DNA of 30,843 nt from Stentor coeruleus (Eukaryota > Ciliophora > Heterotrichea > Heterotrichida > Stentoridae). Location: the NCBI GenBank assembly GCA_001970955.1, contig MPUH01000878.1, positions 1 to 30,843 on the forward strand, given 5' to 3'. The first letter of the stretch is position 1, and every line of letters starts with the position of its first letter. The notes below the pieces were generated by a model. The model searched no databases. It worked only from the letters and a program-made list of their open reading frames with translations, and was not told where the DNA came from. Positions 1 to 8,704 of the stretch are shown here, piece by piece. The translations under genes and the position numbers were made by a program.

Positions 1-75
1 TTCGCTGTCAAACCATGATTCACAGCCTTTCTCGTCGCACGTAAATTTTTCGTAGTCTTCGTATCTGAACGACAT
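1..75 (-). CDS. 5' end of a probable C2H2 zinc-finger protein (partial)
   Basis: An ATG at 75-73 opens a 25-codon frame that runs off the left edge with no stop. The N-terminus reads MSFRYEDYEKF, followed by Cys13-x4-Cys18 and then Phe22. This F-x-C-x4-C-x3-F spacing is how the first half of a classical C2H2 zinc finger looks; the two His would lie outside the window. The sequence before the ATG is AT-rich with a stop nearby, as expected for a short 5' leader. It is divergent from the SAS-6-like gene, about 980 nt away. The zinc-finger call is inference from 25 residues; the frame itself is more secure. Confidence 0.5.
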   Translation of the reverse strand, partial: MSFRYEDYEKFTCDEKGCESWFDSE

Positions 76-1057
76 AATTATAATAGTTGTTATGATAGAT
101 AAAAAATAAGCCTAGATAATATAGATTACTCATAAAAGAATAAGTAATAAGAAAATTATCCTTTTTACTAGGTAAAGGGAGGATGACAAAAATATAGAAT
201 ATGCTAGGACTTAGAGAAACAAAGAAATTGAATTTTGTTTATAATGCTTGTCTTAATAAGATACTTTGATGTTGACTTTAAACCAAATGATTTATGATAT
301 GTCAAAATAATATTTTATAATGCTTTAGGTTATGTCCCGAAAACAAGAAAACCTGAAGAATTGCTGAGAAAGCACTGAAAACTATCAAAAATCACTAAAT
401 ATAAGACTTCACTCACTGTGAACGCTACATTTCCTTACTAGATAACTACTACTATAAAGCTTTAAAAGTAGCTTAGAGTATAATTGAAAGTATAAGTTTG
501 TTGAGATAAATTATCTGATCAGAACACCTGCTCTTCATAAAAACTATTTATTATTAAAGATACATACAAACATTTCATAATATTCTTAAGGAAAAATTAA
601 AGATATTTACACTAAATTAAAATATAAAAAATCACTCCACTACATCCTTAATATAAATCCTCAAATAAATTCCTAAATAAAAATTCCCAGATTCACAACC
701 AAATCCCTTCTCATAAAATCCACTATCAAAAACATCCCTTAACAATTTTTTATACAAAAAACCCTTCATCAATATCCTTCAATCCACATCTCAAAACTTT
801 CAATAGCCTCTAACAAAAGCCATACCCCAACATTTCAAAACAAATCCTACAACTTTCAAAAAAATTCCTTCAAAAATAAAAATTCATCAAATTTCCCTCA
901 TTTTCCATCCAATCTCCAAAAAAACTAATCCAAAAAATCCACCTCTTCCAAAAAAGCCCCATCAAACACATTATCTTTCTTTTAAAATTCTATCTGCTTC
1001 TTTTCTAACACCTAACACCCAGGATCAAATTTAAATATTCCATGGTTATAATCCAAT
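76..1057. other. Intergenic region: weak TPR-like relic, then a G-free upstream tract
   Basis: There is no intact gene here. Positions 322-500 contain short peptides in different frames that resemble tetratricopeptide helices (AEKALKTIKNH, YYYKALKVA), broken by stops and frame changes; this may be a decayed gene or chance. From about 600 to the next start codon the + strand is almost free of G: by hand count 661-1020 holds about 106 C and 5 G. No tRNA, terminator or other RNA gene was recognised. Confidence 0.5.
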
Positions 1058-1735
1058 ATGCAAGACGAAAGACTAGACCCAGTTGATAGTATCCTAAACT
1101 CATTTGACTTCTCAGCAATTGAAGACATGGACCCAGGGCTATCTGAAGGCCACCATATTTCCTACGATCGAGAAGTTCCTTTAGAGCTCAGAATCCAAGA
1201 CTCAAATAATGGTCCTCAAGAAGTTGGGACATTAGAATCCATAAAAACCAAACTTCTCGTCTTAGGTGAAGATTCAAATCCTCGTCATATCAAACTAGAA
1301 CTGACAAGCGAAAATGATATTTTCTTTCATTACATCAACAGCATAGATGAAGCTTCTTTCAACACCATGCAACAATCCCAAAAACTCATGATCGAATTCT
1401 CTGACCTTCCAACAATACTTATTCGTATGCTCAATGCTTGTATAAAAGAACCTCATTCTTTTCTTGCTGTTCTTATAATGAGTAGAGATGGTAGAGCAAG
1501 ATTAGACTTTATCCAAAATATTGAATATAAATTCATCGAACTTTTATCATTAGACCTTATCGCAACATCAGAAGAACTTGTTAGACAACAGATAACTTTT
1601 CGTTACAATACAGTCAAAAGCAAAACAGCAGTTTTAAAAGCTAGATTACAAGATATCTCAGCTTTAGTAAAAGTTAAAAACCCATCGTTATTACTTCAGT
1701 TACAAAAGAATCCTAGAAAAACTGGTAATAAGTAA
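1058..1735 (+). CDS. SAS6L: SAS-6-like protein, short form without a long coiled coil
   Basis: This 225-residue protein carries a SAS-6 N-terminal (XRCC4-type fold) domain from about residue 60 to 170. Recognisable parts are the LELTSENDIFFHYINSIDE block, the QSQKLMIEFSDLP block equivalent to the QGLLVDF..FP motif, and a following FLAVL...LDFIQNIEYKFIELLSLDL stretch like the PISA strand region. After the domain only about 50 residues remain, with a short helix around 172-205. Canonical SAS-6 has several hundred residues of coiled coil that form the cartwheel spokes, so this resembles the SAS6-like (SAS6L) branch described in apicomplexans and kinetoplastids. It would act at basal bodies or an apical or cortical microtubule structure. 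The first 60 residues are acidic and unlike the family. A truncated true SAS-6 cannot be excluded. Single exon; the receptor gene starts 77 nt downstream on the same strand. Confidence 0.75.
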   Translation: MQDERLDPVDSILNSFDFSAIEDMDPGLSEGHHISYDREVPLELRIQDSNNGPQEVGTLESIKTKLLVLGEDSNPRHIKLELTSENDIFFHYINSIDEASFNTMQQSQKLMIEFSDLPTILIRMLNACIKEPHSFLAVLIMSRDGRARLDFIQNIEYKFIELLSLDLIATSEELVRQQITFRYNTVKSKTAVLKARLQDISALVKVKNPSLLLQLQKNPRKTGNK

Positions 1736-1812
1736 AAAAAAGAATAATTATTTAATTAACAATAGATATAGTAAAATATATATACTTATATAAGAGAATT
1801 TATTATAGTAAA

Positions 1813-4577
1813 ATGGCTAAAGATCTAAGAACAAGAGTAACACTTGCTATTATTATACCTTTGATATTAGGAATGTTGATAATTGCTGCAGTAAGTTGTG
1901 TGCCTATGTATATTGAATATCAGAATTATATAAGAAGTTATGATAATCATATGATGAGTAATGAAAAAAATACAATGGTCCAATTGGGGAAAGTTTTAGC
2001 AACAAGGGAGTCTTATGGGATATTATTTTTATCTGCAGCTCTTTCACAACTTTCAGCAAATTTGATTGTTTATTTTTCATATGGGAGGATTGTGAAAGGG
2101 AAATTAGATCAGAAAACTATTTTCCCATTAGACAATCAATGGGATAACTATTTTAATGCTGGATATGCATATTCAAATGAAAATAAGTTTAATATTGATC
2201 AAGATAAATATTATAATACATCGTCTTATTTGTATTATTTAATACAACCTATTGGGATGATAGAAAAAATGTACCCTGGTTTTAGAATAACCCCACATGT
2301 TACATTTGATAATGGGTATTTTGTCTATTATCCATCATCAAATAAAGAATTAGAGGATATTGAAAATGATTATCAGTGGAAAAATGCAACAGAAAGCTTA
2401 TGGTGGAATACAAGTACAACATATTTAAATTATCAACAATTTATATCCTGGTTGCCAAATTCACTTTCTAATATATCAATGGTTTGTAAATCAGTATTAT
2501 TATCATCATCATCTACAATTAAACCTCAGTTAATACTTCCATGTACATCTTTTAGTGTAAGTCCAATCAATGATTTGCATTTTAGTTCAAGAACAGGCAA
2601 ATATGAAACTTTTTATATCTCGGATTCTAATTGTACTATATATACTCCTATAAAAAATAATAACATAAATTTCTGTAATGAAAATTTTAACTTTTATTGC
2701 CCCAATTGCGATTGTTTATTTAAAGAAACTAAGTCTTCAAATGAATTTATGATGTACTCATCAAAGCTTTTAAGTCCTTCTTTAAAAGATACTTATAAAG
2801 AACCTGAAGAAAATATGATTAGTTTAGCTGATTCATTATCTAATCATAATGGGAAAATAAATACAGCATTAGAATATACCCCATCAGAAAATGATACTTA
2901 TGTTATGACGGTATCTCCATTAAATATAACTTTACCTCTTTTGCAAGACTCGACGAAATATTTTTCAATCGCTTTGAAGAACAAAAAAAAAGTATGTCGC
3001 AAACTTTTAATCAATTGACTAAAAAATTAATTTTGACAACAATAACTGAAATATGCGTATTTAGTGCGATATTGCTTATATTAATAATACTTGTTTGTAC
3101 TTTATCATATAAAGCTACAAGTTATGTTATTGCCCCTATAGATGATTTGTTGAATATATTAAAAAGACTTCATCATGATTTGGGTGTTGATGTGAAAAGC
3201 CATATCAAAAGAGGCCCTCCTGAGATTATTGATTTGTATGAGGTTTTCGATAGACTGAGAATTATTTTAAGATTTGAAGATTCTCAGTTATTTCAAAATT
3301 CTACTTATGCTATGATGAATTACGCTCAAGCTTTGAAACTGTTTCATAGTTTTAATAATCAAAAAGCTAAGGAAGTTTGCTTTGAAGAAATTGGGAATAT
3401 ACATATGAATGCAGGAAGATATATGGAAGCTGCTATGAATTATTTATCATCTTTGCATATTGCTGAAGAAGACCCAACTTCAACATCGAAGGATTTAGCT
3501 AAAAAAAGAATGAATACAGCTAAAGCTATGGTTTTGAGTAATGCTAAAATACAGAGAGCGAAAGAGTTTTTTTCAGAGGCTATACATTATTATGATTCAC
3601 AGGAAAATAGTATCCGTATTGAAGCTTATATTGAGTATATTGAATGTATGCTGATAATCAACCAAGACATTGAAAATGACATAATAACCTTAAAAGATTT
3701 ACTACAAAAGTCCATAGACTCTACAGAAAACTCAATATTCTTTCAAAAATTCTACTACCTAAAAGCTCTCCAAGCTTTCAATATCAAAAACTACAAAACC
3801 TCAGCAAAGCTAATCACAGAATCCTTAGAAACTTTCCGTTATTTCGACAGAACCACTAGAGAAAAATCTTTAAAACTTCTAGAAAAAATATTTTCTAAAC
3901 TAAAAATCCCTAACACCCAAATATTATCATTAAAAAAAGCTTGTGAACCAAGTCCTAAGGATGTTGTTATAGTAATTGATAGTAAAATCGGTGAAGCTAT
4001 TAATGATGATATGCTAAGTCAAGCTATAAATTATATGGTCGGACCTATGGATAGGGTGTCATTTTTACAATTTGATGAAAATTATCAGATATTATGCAAT
4101 TTGACTAAACAACCAAGAAAAAGGTGTAGCACTTGCACATCATTTTTAGATTTAAGAAATGTTTGTGTACTTAATGATGCTATTGAAGCTGGGATTACGC
4201 AAATTTTATGCTTAAAATCTTTGATTCCTCAGTCGTTTCTTAGTANTACGCAAATTTTATGCTTAAAATCTTTGATTCCTCAGTCGTTTCTTAGTAATGA
4301 ACTTGAGAGAAAAGAGTGGATTGTAGTTATAACTAATGGAGAAGATAATGGAAGTAAGACAACTCATAAGAAATTACTTAGGAAACTTTATAAAAGTTCA
4401 TGTGATTTAGTTATTGTTGCCATATCTCCTGAAGAGCGAAATATTGAAAAACTAAGACATTTAGTTGAAGTTACACCTAATGGATTATTGATATCGATAA
4501 ATGATTTTTCTGATATCGAATCTGGATTATTAGAAGCTGCAGCATACATTTCTCCAGGCAAAGATATTTTTGTGTAA
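1813..4577 (+). CDS. Membrane Cache-HAMP-TPR-VWA protein, frame broken at an A9 run
   Basis: Two overlapping frames, 1813-3018 and 2994-4577, join into one gene. The first has an N-terminal membrane helix (about residues 9-31), then a roughly 360-residue outside region rich in Asn glycosylation sites, with Cache-like text near its end (YVMTVSPLNI, KYFSIAL) and a Cys-rich insert. The second opens next to a second membrane helix, then a HAMP-like linker (YVIAPIDDLLNIL), helical TPR-like repeats (AKEVCFEEIGNIHMNAGRY), and a C-terminal von Willebrand A domain starting at DVVIVID. The VWA metal site is degenerate (DSKIG instead of DxSxS). Going from frame 1 to frame 2 needs a -1 shift, and the join falls in AAAAAAAAAG at 2983-2992. 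A missing A in the assembly, programmed frameshifting or real damage are all possible. Codons 4196-4296 are duplicated around an N at 4246. The architecture suggests a sensory receptor; the ligand is unknown. Confidence 0.72.
2983..2992 (+). other. A9-G slippery run at the frame change
   Basis: Nine A followed by G lie where the N-terminal frame of the Cache-VWA gene must pass to the C-terminal frame. Read in the upstream frame it contains A AAA AAA G, a perfect X XXY YYZ heptamer for a -1 ribosomal slip, giving AAA AAA AGT ATG in the new frame. A homopolymer of this length is equally prone to one-base assembly error. No 15- or 16-nt GT...AG intron fits here. Confidence 0.5.
4196..4296. repeat. 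50-nt direct repeat around a single N (likely assembly artefact)
   Basis: Positions 4196-4245 and 4247-4296 are identical and separated only by N at 4246. The 51-nt period keeps the reading frame and repeats about 17 residues in the VWA domain (the ILCLKSLIPQSFLS block). One copy gives a normal VWA continuation into NELERKEWIVVITNG, so the second copy is most likely an unmerged contig overlap. Confidence 0.85.
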
Positions 4578-4913
4578 TCGCAACATATTCAGTCTTTGAT
4601 TAATTTTTATTATAAGATAAAAAAAAATAACATATGTATTTCATTCAAAAATAATATCCAAAATTATAATCTCTACTTTATTTATCCCAAATTTATTCCA
4701 CAATATCAAACTACTAAAGAAAAACATTTTTTTTTAAATACTAAAAAATATCACATCATTAAAATAAATTATCTTATAAAAACTATCTAACAATCTCTCT
4801 TTTTTTCTTTTCTAGCATAAAAACCCCTTGTAAATTTCCCTTAGCATCCATAAAATATTTCCCTAAAAAATTTTCATCAACATTAAAACTCACACTTTAT
4901 TCTTAATGACTAT
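4578..4913. other. Convergent 3' flank with an orphan open segment on the minus strand
   Basis: The DNA lies between two tail-to-tail genes. From about 4660 onward the + strand is C-rich and G-poor. On the minus strand 4896-4783 reads as an open frame with ordinary-looking protein text (GKYFMDAKGNLQGVFMLEKK) and ends at TAG, but an in-frame stop lies directly upstream. A 16-nt GTC...AAG segment at the edge could be an intron, but I could not join it to the CaaX gene in frame. It may be a small gene, a lost last exon, or chance in a purine-rich strand. Confidence 0.35.
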
Positions 4914-5645
4914 TTAAAAAAGAACACACTTACACCTAGGCTTAACAGTTTCTTCATCTTCTGTTAACAAAATATGATTCAAACTTTCCTCAAGTTTATG
5001 AAGTTGTATTTTCAAGTTAATATTCTCATTATCAGTAACTTTAATCATAGTTTCACTTTCCACAAGTTTCTGTGAAGCAGTTTTAATCTCTAACTGCACA
5101 GCTTGTATTTGATTATAAATATCCTGTAAAGCTGCAACATCATCATTTCCTTCAGAAAATGAACTAAACCCAGACCTACTTCTATTCAACTTGCTTTCTT
5201 CAACAGCTTCATTAAGTGTTTTTTTAATATTGTCAAGTTCTCCTGCTAATACAGAATTCCTATTTGATCTATTGAAAGAATTAGACAAAAAATCTTTTGA
5301 AGTATTTTGAAAAGTCTTAATAGTTTCTTGTATTGCATTTTTCATCACTTTGTTATAGTCTTTAATTTGCATCACATTTTCAAAATACGGGACTTCTTCA
5401 ACCTCAGAAACCATTGAATCTTCTAATCCACTAGCGCTCATAAACGAATTACTTATATCTAAATGACTATCGTTAGGAGGAGGAACACCATAGCTTCGAT
5501 TGTGCATAGATATTTCGTTTATACTATGGACTAGATCTTGTAAAGCATCTTCACGTTCATTTTCTTGGGTTTCTTTTAGTCTATTGATTTTAGCAGTGAG
5601 TTCTTGGATGATATCGTTCATTGAATTTTGATTTTCTGAATACAT
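4914..5645 (-). CDS. Coiled-coil protein with a C-terminal CKC-CaaX lipidation tail
   Basis: A 243-residue hydrophilic protein. Residues 1-35 and about 165-230 are heptad-rich and predicted to be coiled coil; the middle is Ser/Asn-rich and probably disordered. It ends in RCKCVLF. The last four residues fit a CaaX prenylation box (C-a-a-X with X=Phe, a type compatible with geranylgeranyl or farnesyl transfer), and a second Cys sits two residues before it, just as in the H-Ras tail CKCVLS, where the upstream Cys is palmitoylated. It is therefore probably a membrane-tethered adaptor. Its start is 144 nt from the start of a palmitoyltransferase gene on the other strand. I do not recognise the family; the lipidation is inferred from the motif. 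Confidence 0.65.
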   Translation of the reverse strand: MYSENQNSMNDIIQELTAKINRLKETQENEREDALQDLVHSINEISMHNRSYGVPPPNDSHLDISNSFMSASGLEDSMVSEVEEVPYFENVMQIKDYNKVMKNAIQETIKTFQNTSKDFLSNSFNRSNRNSVLAGELDNIKKTLNEAVEESKLNRSRSGFSSFSEGNDDVAALQDIYNQIQAVQLEIKTASQKLVESETMIKVTDNENINLKIQLHKLEESLNHILLTEDEETVKPRCKCVLF

Positions 5646-5789
5646 TTAGATATTATTTACAATTTGGTATATGGGAATAACTAATAAAATTTATTTGGGA
5701 TAACTTAAAAACTTTGTTTAATATGAACTTTTAAAACTGGGAAAAAGGATAATTTTAAGGCTTAAAGATAAAATTGGGGAAATTATAAT

Positions 5790-7412
5790 ATGGATCCATT
5801 ACAGAATGATATGGCAAATATAAGTATAGCATTCCAAACTGATGATTTGGTATCTTTTGAAACTACTTTAAGGGAAACTAGGATAAACTTGAACTGTCTT
5901 ACAAAAAATGGTTTGAATTTGTTTCATATGCTAGCAACTGATGAAATCAAAGATGAGATTAAAGCACTTCAGTATTTAGAGATTTTAATAAGAGAGTATA
6001 AAGAAAGGTATTTTTTGACTGAGGAATCAGAATTACTTAAAGAAGCTGTGAATAAAGTTGATGAAAAAAACCTAATAACCCCTTTGATGCTTGCTGTATT
6101 AAAAAAAAAAAAAGTAATGTTTATTAAGAGAATTGTTCATCAGTATATTGAACTTGGTGCTTATTTTGATTCTATTGATAAAGAAGGGAGGAATGTTTCT
6201 CATTATGCAGCTTTTAGTGGAAACAATTATGTATTAGCATTGCTTAAATTTCATTATGACTTTGATATTAATATACAAGATGATTATGGATGTACACCTT
6301 TACATGTTGCGGTTATGAGAAAGAAAATTAATACAGCTAAGTTTTTGATGATTATTTCTAAGAGTGTTAATATAGAAGATAAAGAAGGTTTAACTCCTTT
6401 TGGGTATGCAATAATAGTAAACAATTATAGGATTGCAAGACATCTTCTTATCAATGGGGCGACAAAGCCGGATTTAACTAAACAAAACAGTATTCCTTTT
6501 CAATTACTCAATGAAAAATCAGATATTATTAAATACTTAATAGTACAAAATATTTAGTTACAAAAAGGATGCTGTTGGACTAAAAGACCTGTAGTTAATC
6601 AAACATATAACAGATTTATTATTTTTATCATGTTTATGATATTCAGAATATTTCAAATTTGTTATCTACTCGCAGATAGACATGGAAATAATAAACCTGA
6701 GTTTCTTATACCTATATCAATTTTGGTTTTAATATCAATAATCACTGCTGNTATACCTATATCAATTTTGGTTTTAATATCAATAATCACTGCTGTTATC
6801 ATATCAAGAAAAAGGCCGAAATATGTTAAAAAGTATGCAAACTCATTTTTGAATTTATATGATACTTATAAAACTGAATATGTATGTGTCTACTGTCAAT
6901 CAAGTAGAGGTATTAATGATAAGCATTGTAAAATATGCAATAGATGTGTTGAGGTATTTATCATTTAGGATCATGACCATCATTGCTTATGGATAAGAAA
7001 CTGTATTGGAAAAAGGAATATGACATATTTTTCTATATTTTTAATAACACTCACTTTGGATATGATTTTAGGGATCGCTTATATACTTGCTATTGAAGAT
7101 GTTAGCTCAATATTTTCAAACTCAGATAAAAATCATGCAGTTCATATAGATGAAATCTCTATAATAATAGTCAATGGAATTACCTTATTCTTTGTATCGC
7201 AAATTTTATATCATCACATCAAAGTTAGGTGCATATTATGGAATAAATCAAGGAAAACAAAATCTTCACCTCGTCAAAATTCAAGATCAAACACGACCGA
7301 AATGATCATTGTAGACCAAAGCGGAAATGATACTCATTCAATATCCACCAACATCTTCCTTCTCCCTGTGGCAAAAGAGACCCAAGAAAGAAAAAAGTTA
7401 TGTTGTTGCTAA
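5790..7412 (+). CDS. Ankyrin-repeat DHHC protein S-acyltransferase (palmitoyltransferase)
   Basis: Three exons in one frame: 5790-6542, 6558-6953 and 6969-7412, split by two 15-nt introns. Exon 1 encodes about five ankyrin repeats (clear ones at GRNVSHYAAFSGNNYVLALL and GCTPLHVAVMRKKINTAKFL). Exon 2 gives two membrane helices and the zinc-binding CVYC...HCKICNRCVE part. Exon 3 opens with the catalytic DHDHHC, followed by LWIRNCIGKRN, then two more membrane helices. The DHHC Cys forms the acyl-enzyme and passes palmitate to protein Cys residues. The layout matches the HIP14/ZDHHC17 and ZDHHC13 type, but with four rather than six helices and Leu where Pro usually follows DHHC. The protein ends in KKLCCC, possible self-acylation sites. 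Fifteen residues are duplicated around N at 6751, so the true length is about 515. It would act in Golgi or cortical membranes. Confidence 0.88.
6543..6557 (+). other. 15-nt intron
   Basis: GTACAAAATATTTAG lies between codons ATA and TTA (phase 0). Its final TAG is an in-frame stop if the intron is retained. Removing it joins the ankyrin exon to the first membrane helix exon in the same frame. Confidence 0.88.
6707..6795. repeat. 44-nt direct repeat around a single N (likely assembly artefact)
   Basis: Positions 6707-6750 and 6752-6795 are identical with N at 6751. The 45-nt period stays in frame and doubles the membrane-helix residues IPISILVLISIITA. A single copy gives a normal helix length, so the doubling is very probably an unmerged overlap. 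Confidence 0.85.
6954..6968 (+). other. 15-nt intron
   Basis: GTATTTATCATTTAG separates GAG from GAT (phase 0). Removing it restores the contiguous CNRCVE-DHDHHCLW motif, which is the strongest evidence in the window for 15-nt introns. The terminal TAG is in frame. Confidence 0.93.
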
Positions 7413-7477
7413 GTAATAATAATCCTCGTAGTTTAAAAAAACCTAAACTATCTTATTTGAAACCTATTTCTTATCTA

Positions 7478-8704
7478 TTACTGCTGTTTAATCTCTTCGT
7501 TATTCTTTTCGACAATCATCATAAAAACACCAGCGACAAGCACTACCAAACCAAGAATAATATTCCAGACCAAAAGAGCATACTTCTTCTTATTATCATT
7601 TTTTTCTTTTAACATAAAAAGCAGTACTCCAGGAAATACAAACCCAAGCAAAGCTGTGAGTATCGCTCCAAATCCTACAAATACTTGCCAAGTTTCAACA
7701 TCGTTAATGAAAATGCTTAAAATCAAAGTTAAACTCAATACACAAAGTGTTATAAACCTATCTCTAGTACTTTGTTTATCTTTAGCTTTTGCTTCAAGTA
7801 TTTGGACGATAAGTTCACGTGTTGGAAGTACGTTAATAATAGTCACACAAGCACCGATAATAACAAATCCTGTGTATCTGACTGAGTTCAAATCAGAATT
7901 TGTTTTAAAAGCAAAGTACATAATAACAGTGGTGATAATAATCAAACTTCCAATTGATGATTTGAAAACAACTCTTTTCATTGTATCTTTGCATTTAACT
8001 TCTTGGCATAAGTAAGGGATAATTTGGAATGAACTCATAAAATAACCTAAAAGACCTACTGAGGTAAGCATCCAAATCCCAGGTTCAGGGAAAAGTTGTC
8101 CTGCTTCACTAAAGAAACTGATATCGCTGGCTGAAGCTTCGGTAAAAACCCCAATGAAAAGATAGACCCAGACAAGGATTCCAATGATAGCAAACCAACG
8201 AATTCTTTCATATTTGTTTTGTAAGGCTAAGAGGATAAGAGGGATGTTTGCAATGGCAACATAGTAAAATGTATCAGTGTAGCTTGGAAAGACCCCAACT
8301 TCTGAATGAAATACTTTAAAAGCGTTGACTGATATTCTTTGTTGGAGGTAAGTAATCACTATAATGCAGTGAATTGCCATTGCTAATTGCACAGTCAGAC
8401 CTCTTTTAGGGCCCCAGTGGTGTTTGATGAGCTTAGAGAATGAGAATTGCCCTGCTTCATAGCAAGCATCAACTATGATTATGTGGTTGAAGTAATAAGT
8501 GATTGAAAATACTAGTAATAAAAAGAATCCCCAAGAAAAGCTCTTGATATTGAAAATATAAAGTGCCCAGCCAACTCCTGATACACCCATTCCGGAAGCT
8601 GTAACTAGGAGAAGCAAGAAGGGGATGATTTCGTCTGGTCCCTTATTCTTTTGTTCCCCGTCCTTGTTGAGAAGAGAAGTCTCTTTGGAGTCGTTGTCAG
8701 CCAT
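7478..8704 (-). CDS. Amino-acid permease of the AAAP (SLC36/SLC38-like) family
   Basis: A 408-residue polytopic membrane protein with a hydrophilic N-terminus of about 25 residues carrying a dileucine-like TSLLNKD, then about eleven hydrophobic helices. The first helix region reads LLLVTASGMGVSGVGWA, the position where AAAP carriers have their unwound GxG helix that binds the amino-acid amino and carboxyl groups. A loop with the YEAGQFSFSKLIKHHWG pattern after helix 2, and the overall helix spacing, also fit Aa_trans proteins. It would move amino acids across the plasma, vacuolar or lysosomal membrane. Substrate cannot be told. Its stop lies 65 nt from the stop of the palmitoyltransferase (convergent). 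Similarity is by pattern, so another APC-superfamily carrier is possible. Confidence 0.72.
   Translation of the reverse strand: MADNDSKETSLLNKDGEQKNKGPDEIIPFLLLLVTASGMGVSGVGWALYIFNIKSFSWGFFLLLVFSITYYFNHIIIVDACYEAGQFSFSKLIKHHWGPKRGLTVQLAMAIHCIIVITYLQQRISVNAFKVFHSEVGVFPSYTDTFYYVAIANIPLILLALQNKYERIRWFAIIGILVWVYLFIGVFTEASASDISFFSEAGQLFPEPGIWMLTSVGLLGYFMSSFQIIPYLCQEVKCKDTMKRVVFKSSIGSLIIITTVIMYFAFKTNSDLNSVRYTGFVIIGACVTIINVLPTRELIVQILEAKAKDKQSTRDRFITLCVLSLTLILSIFINDVETWQVFVGFGAILTALLGFVFPGVLLFMLKEKNDNKKKYALLVWNIILGLVVLVAGVFMMIVEKNNEEIKQQ

Noticed and set aside
7656-8015. 119-residue + ORF across the permease
   Set aside because: Antisense shadow of the permease, which has the better membrane-protein pattern.
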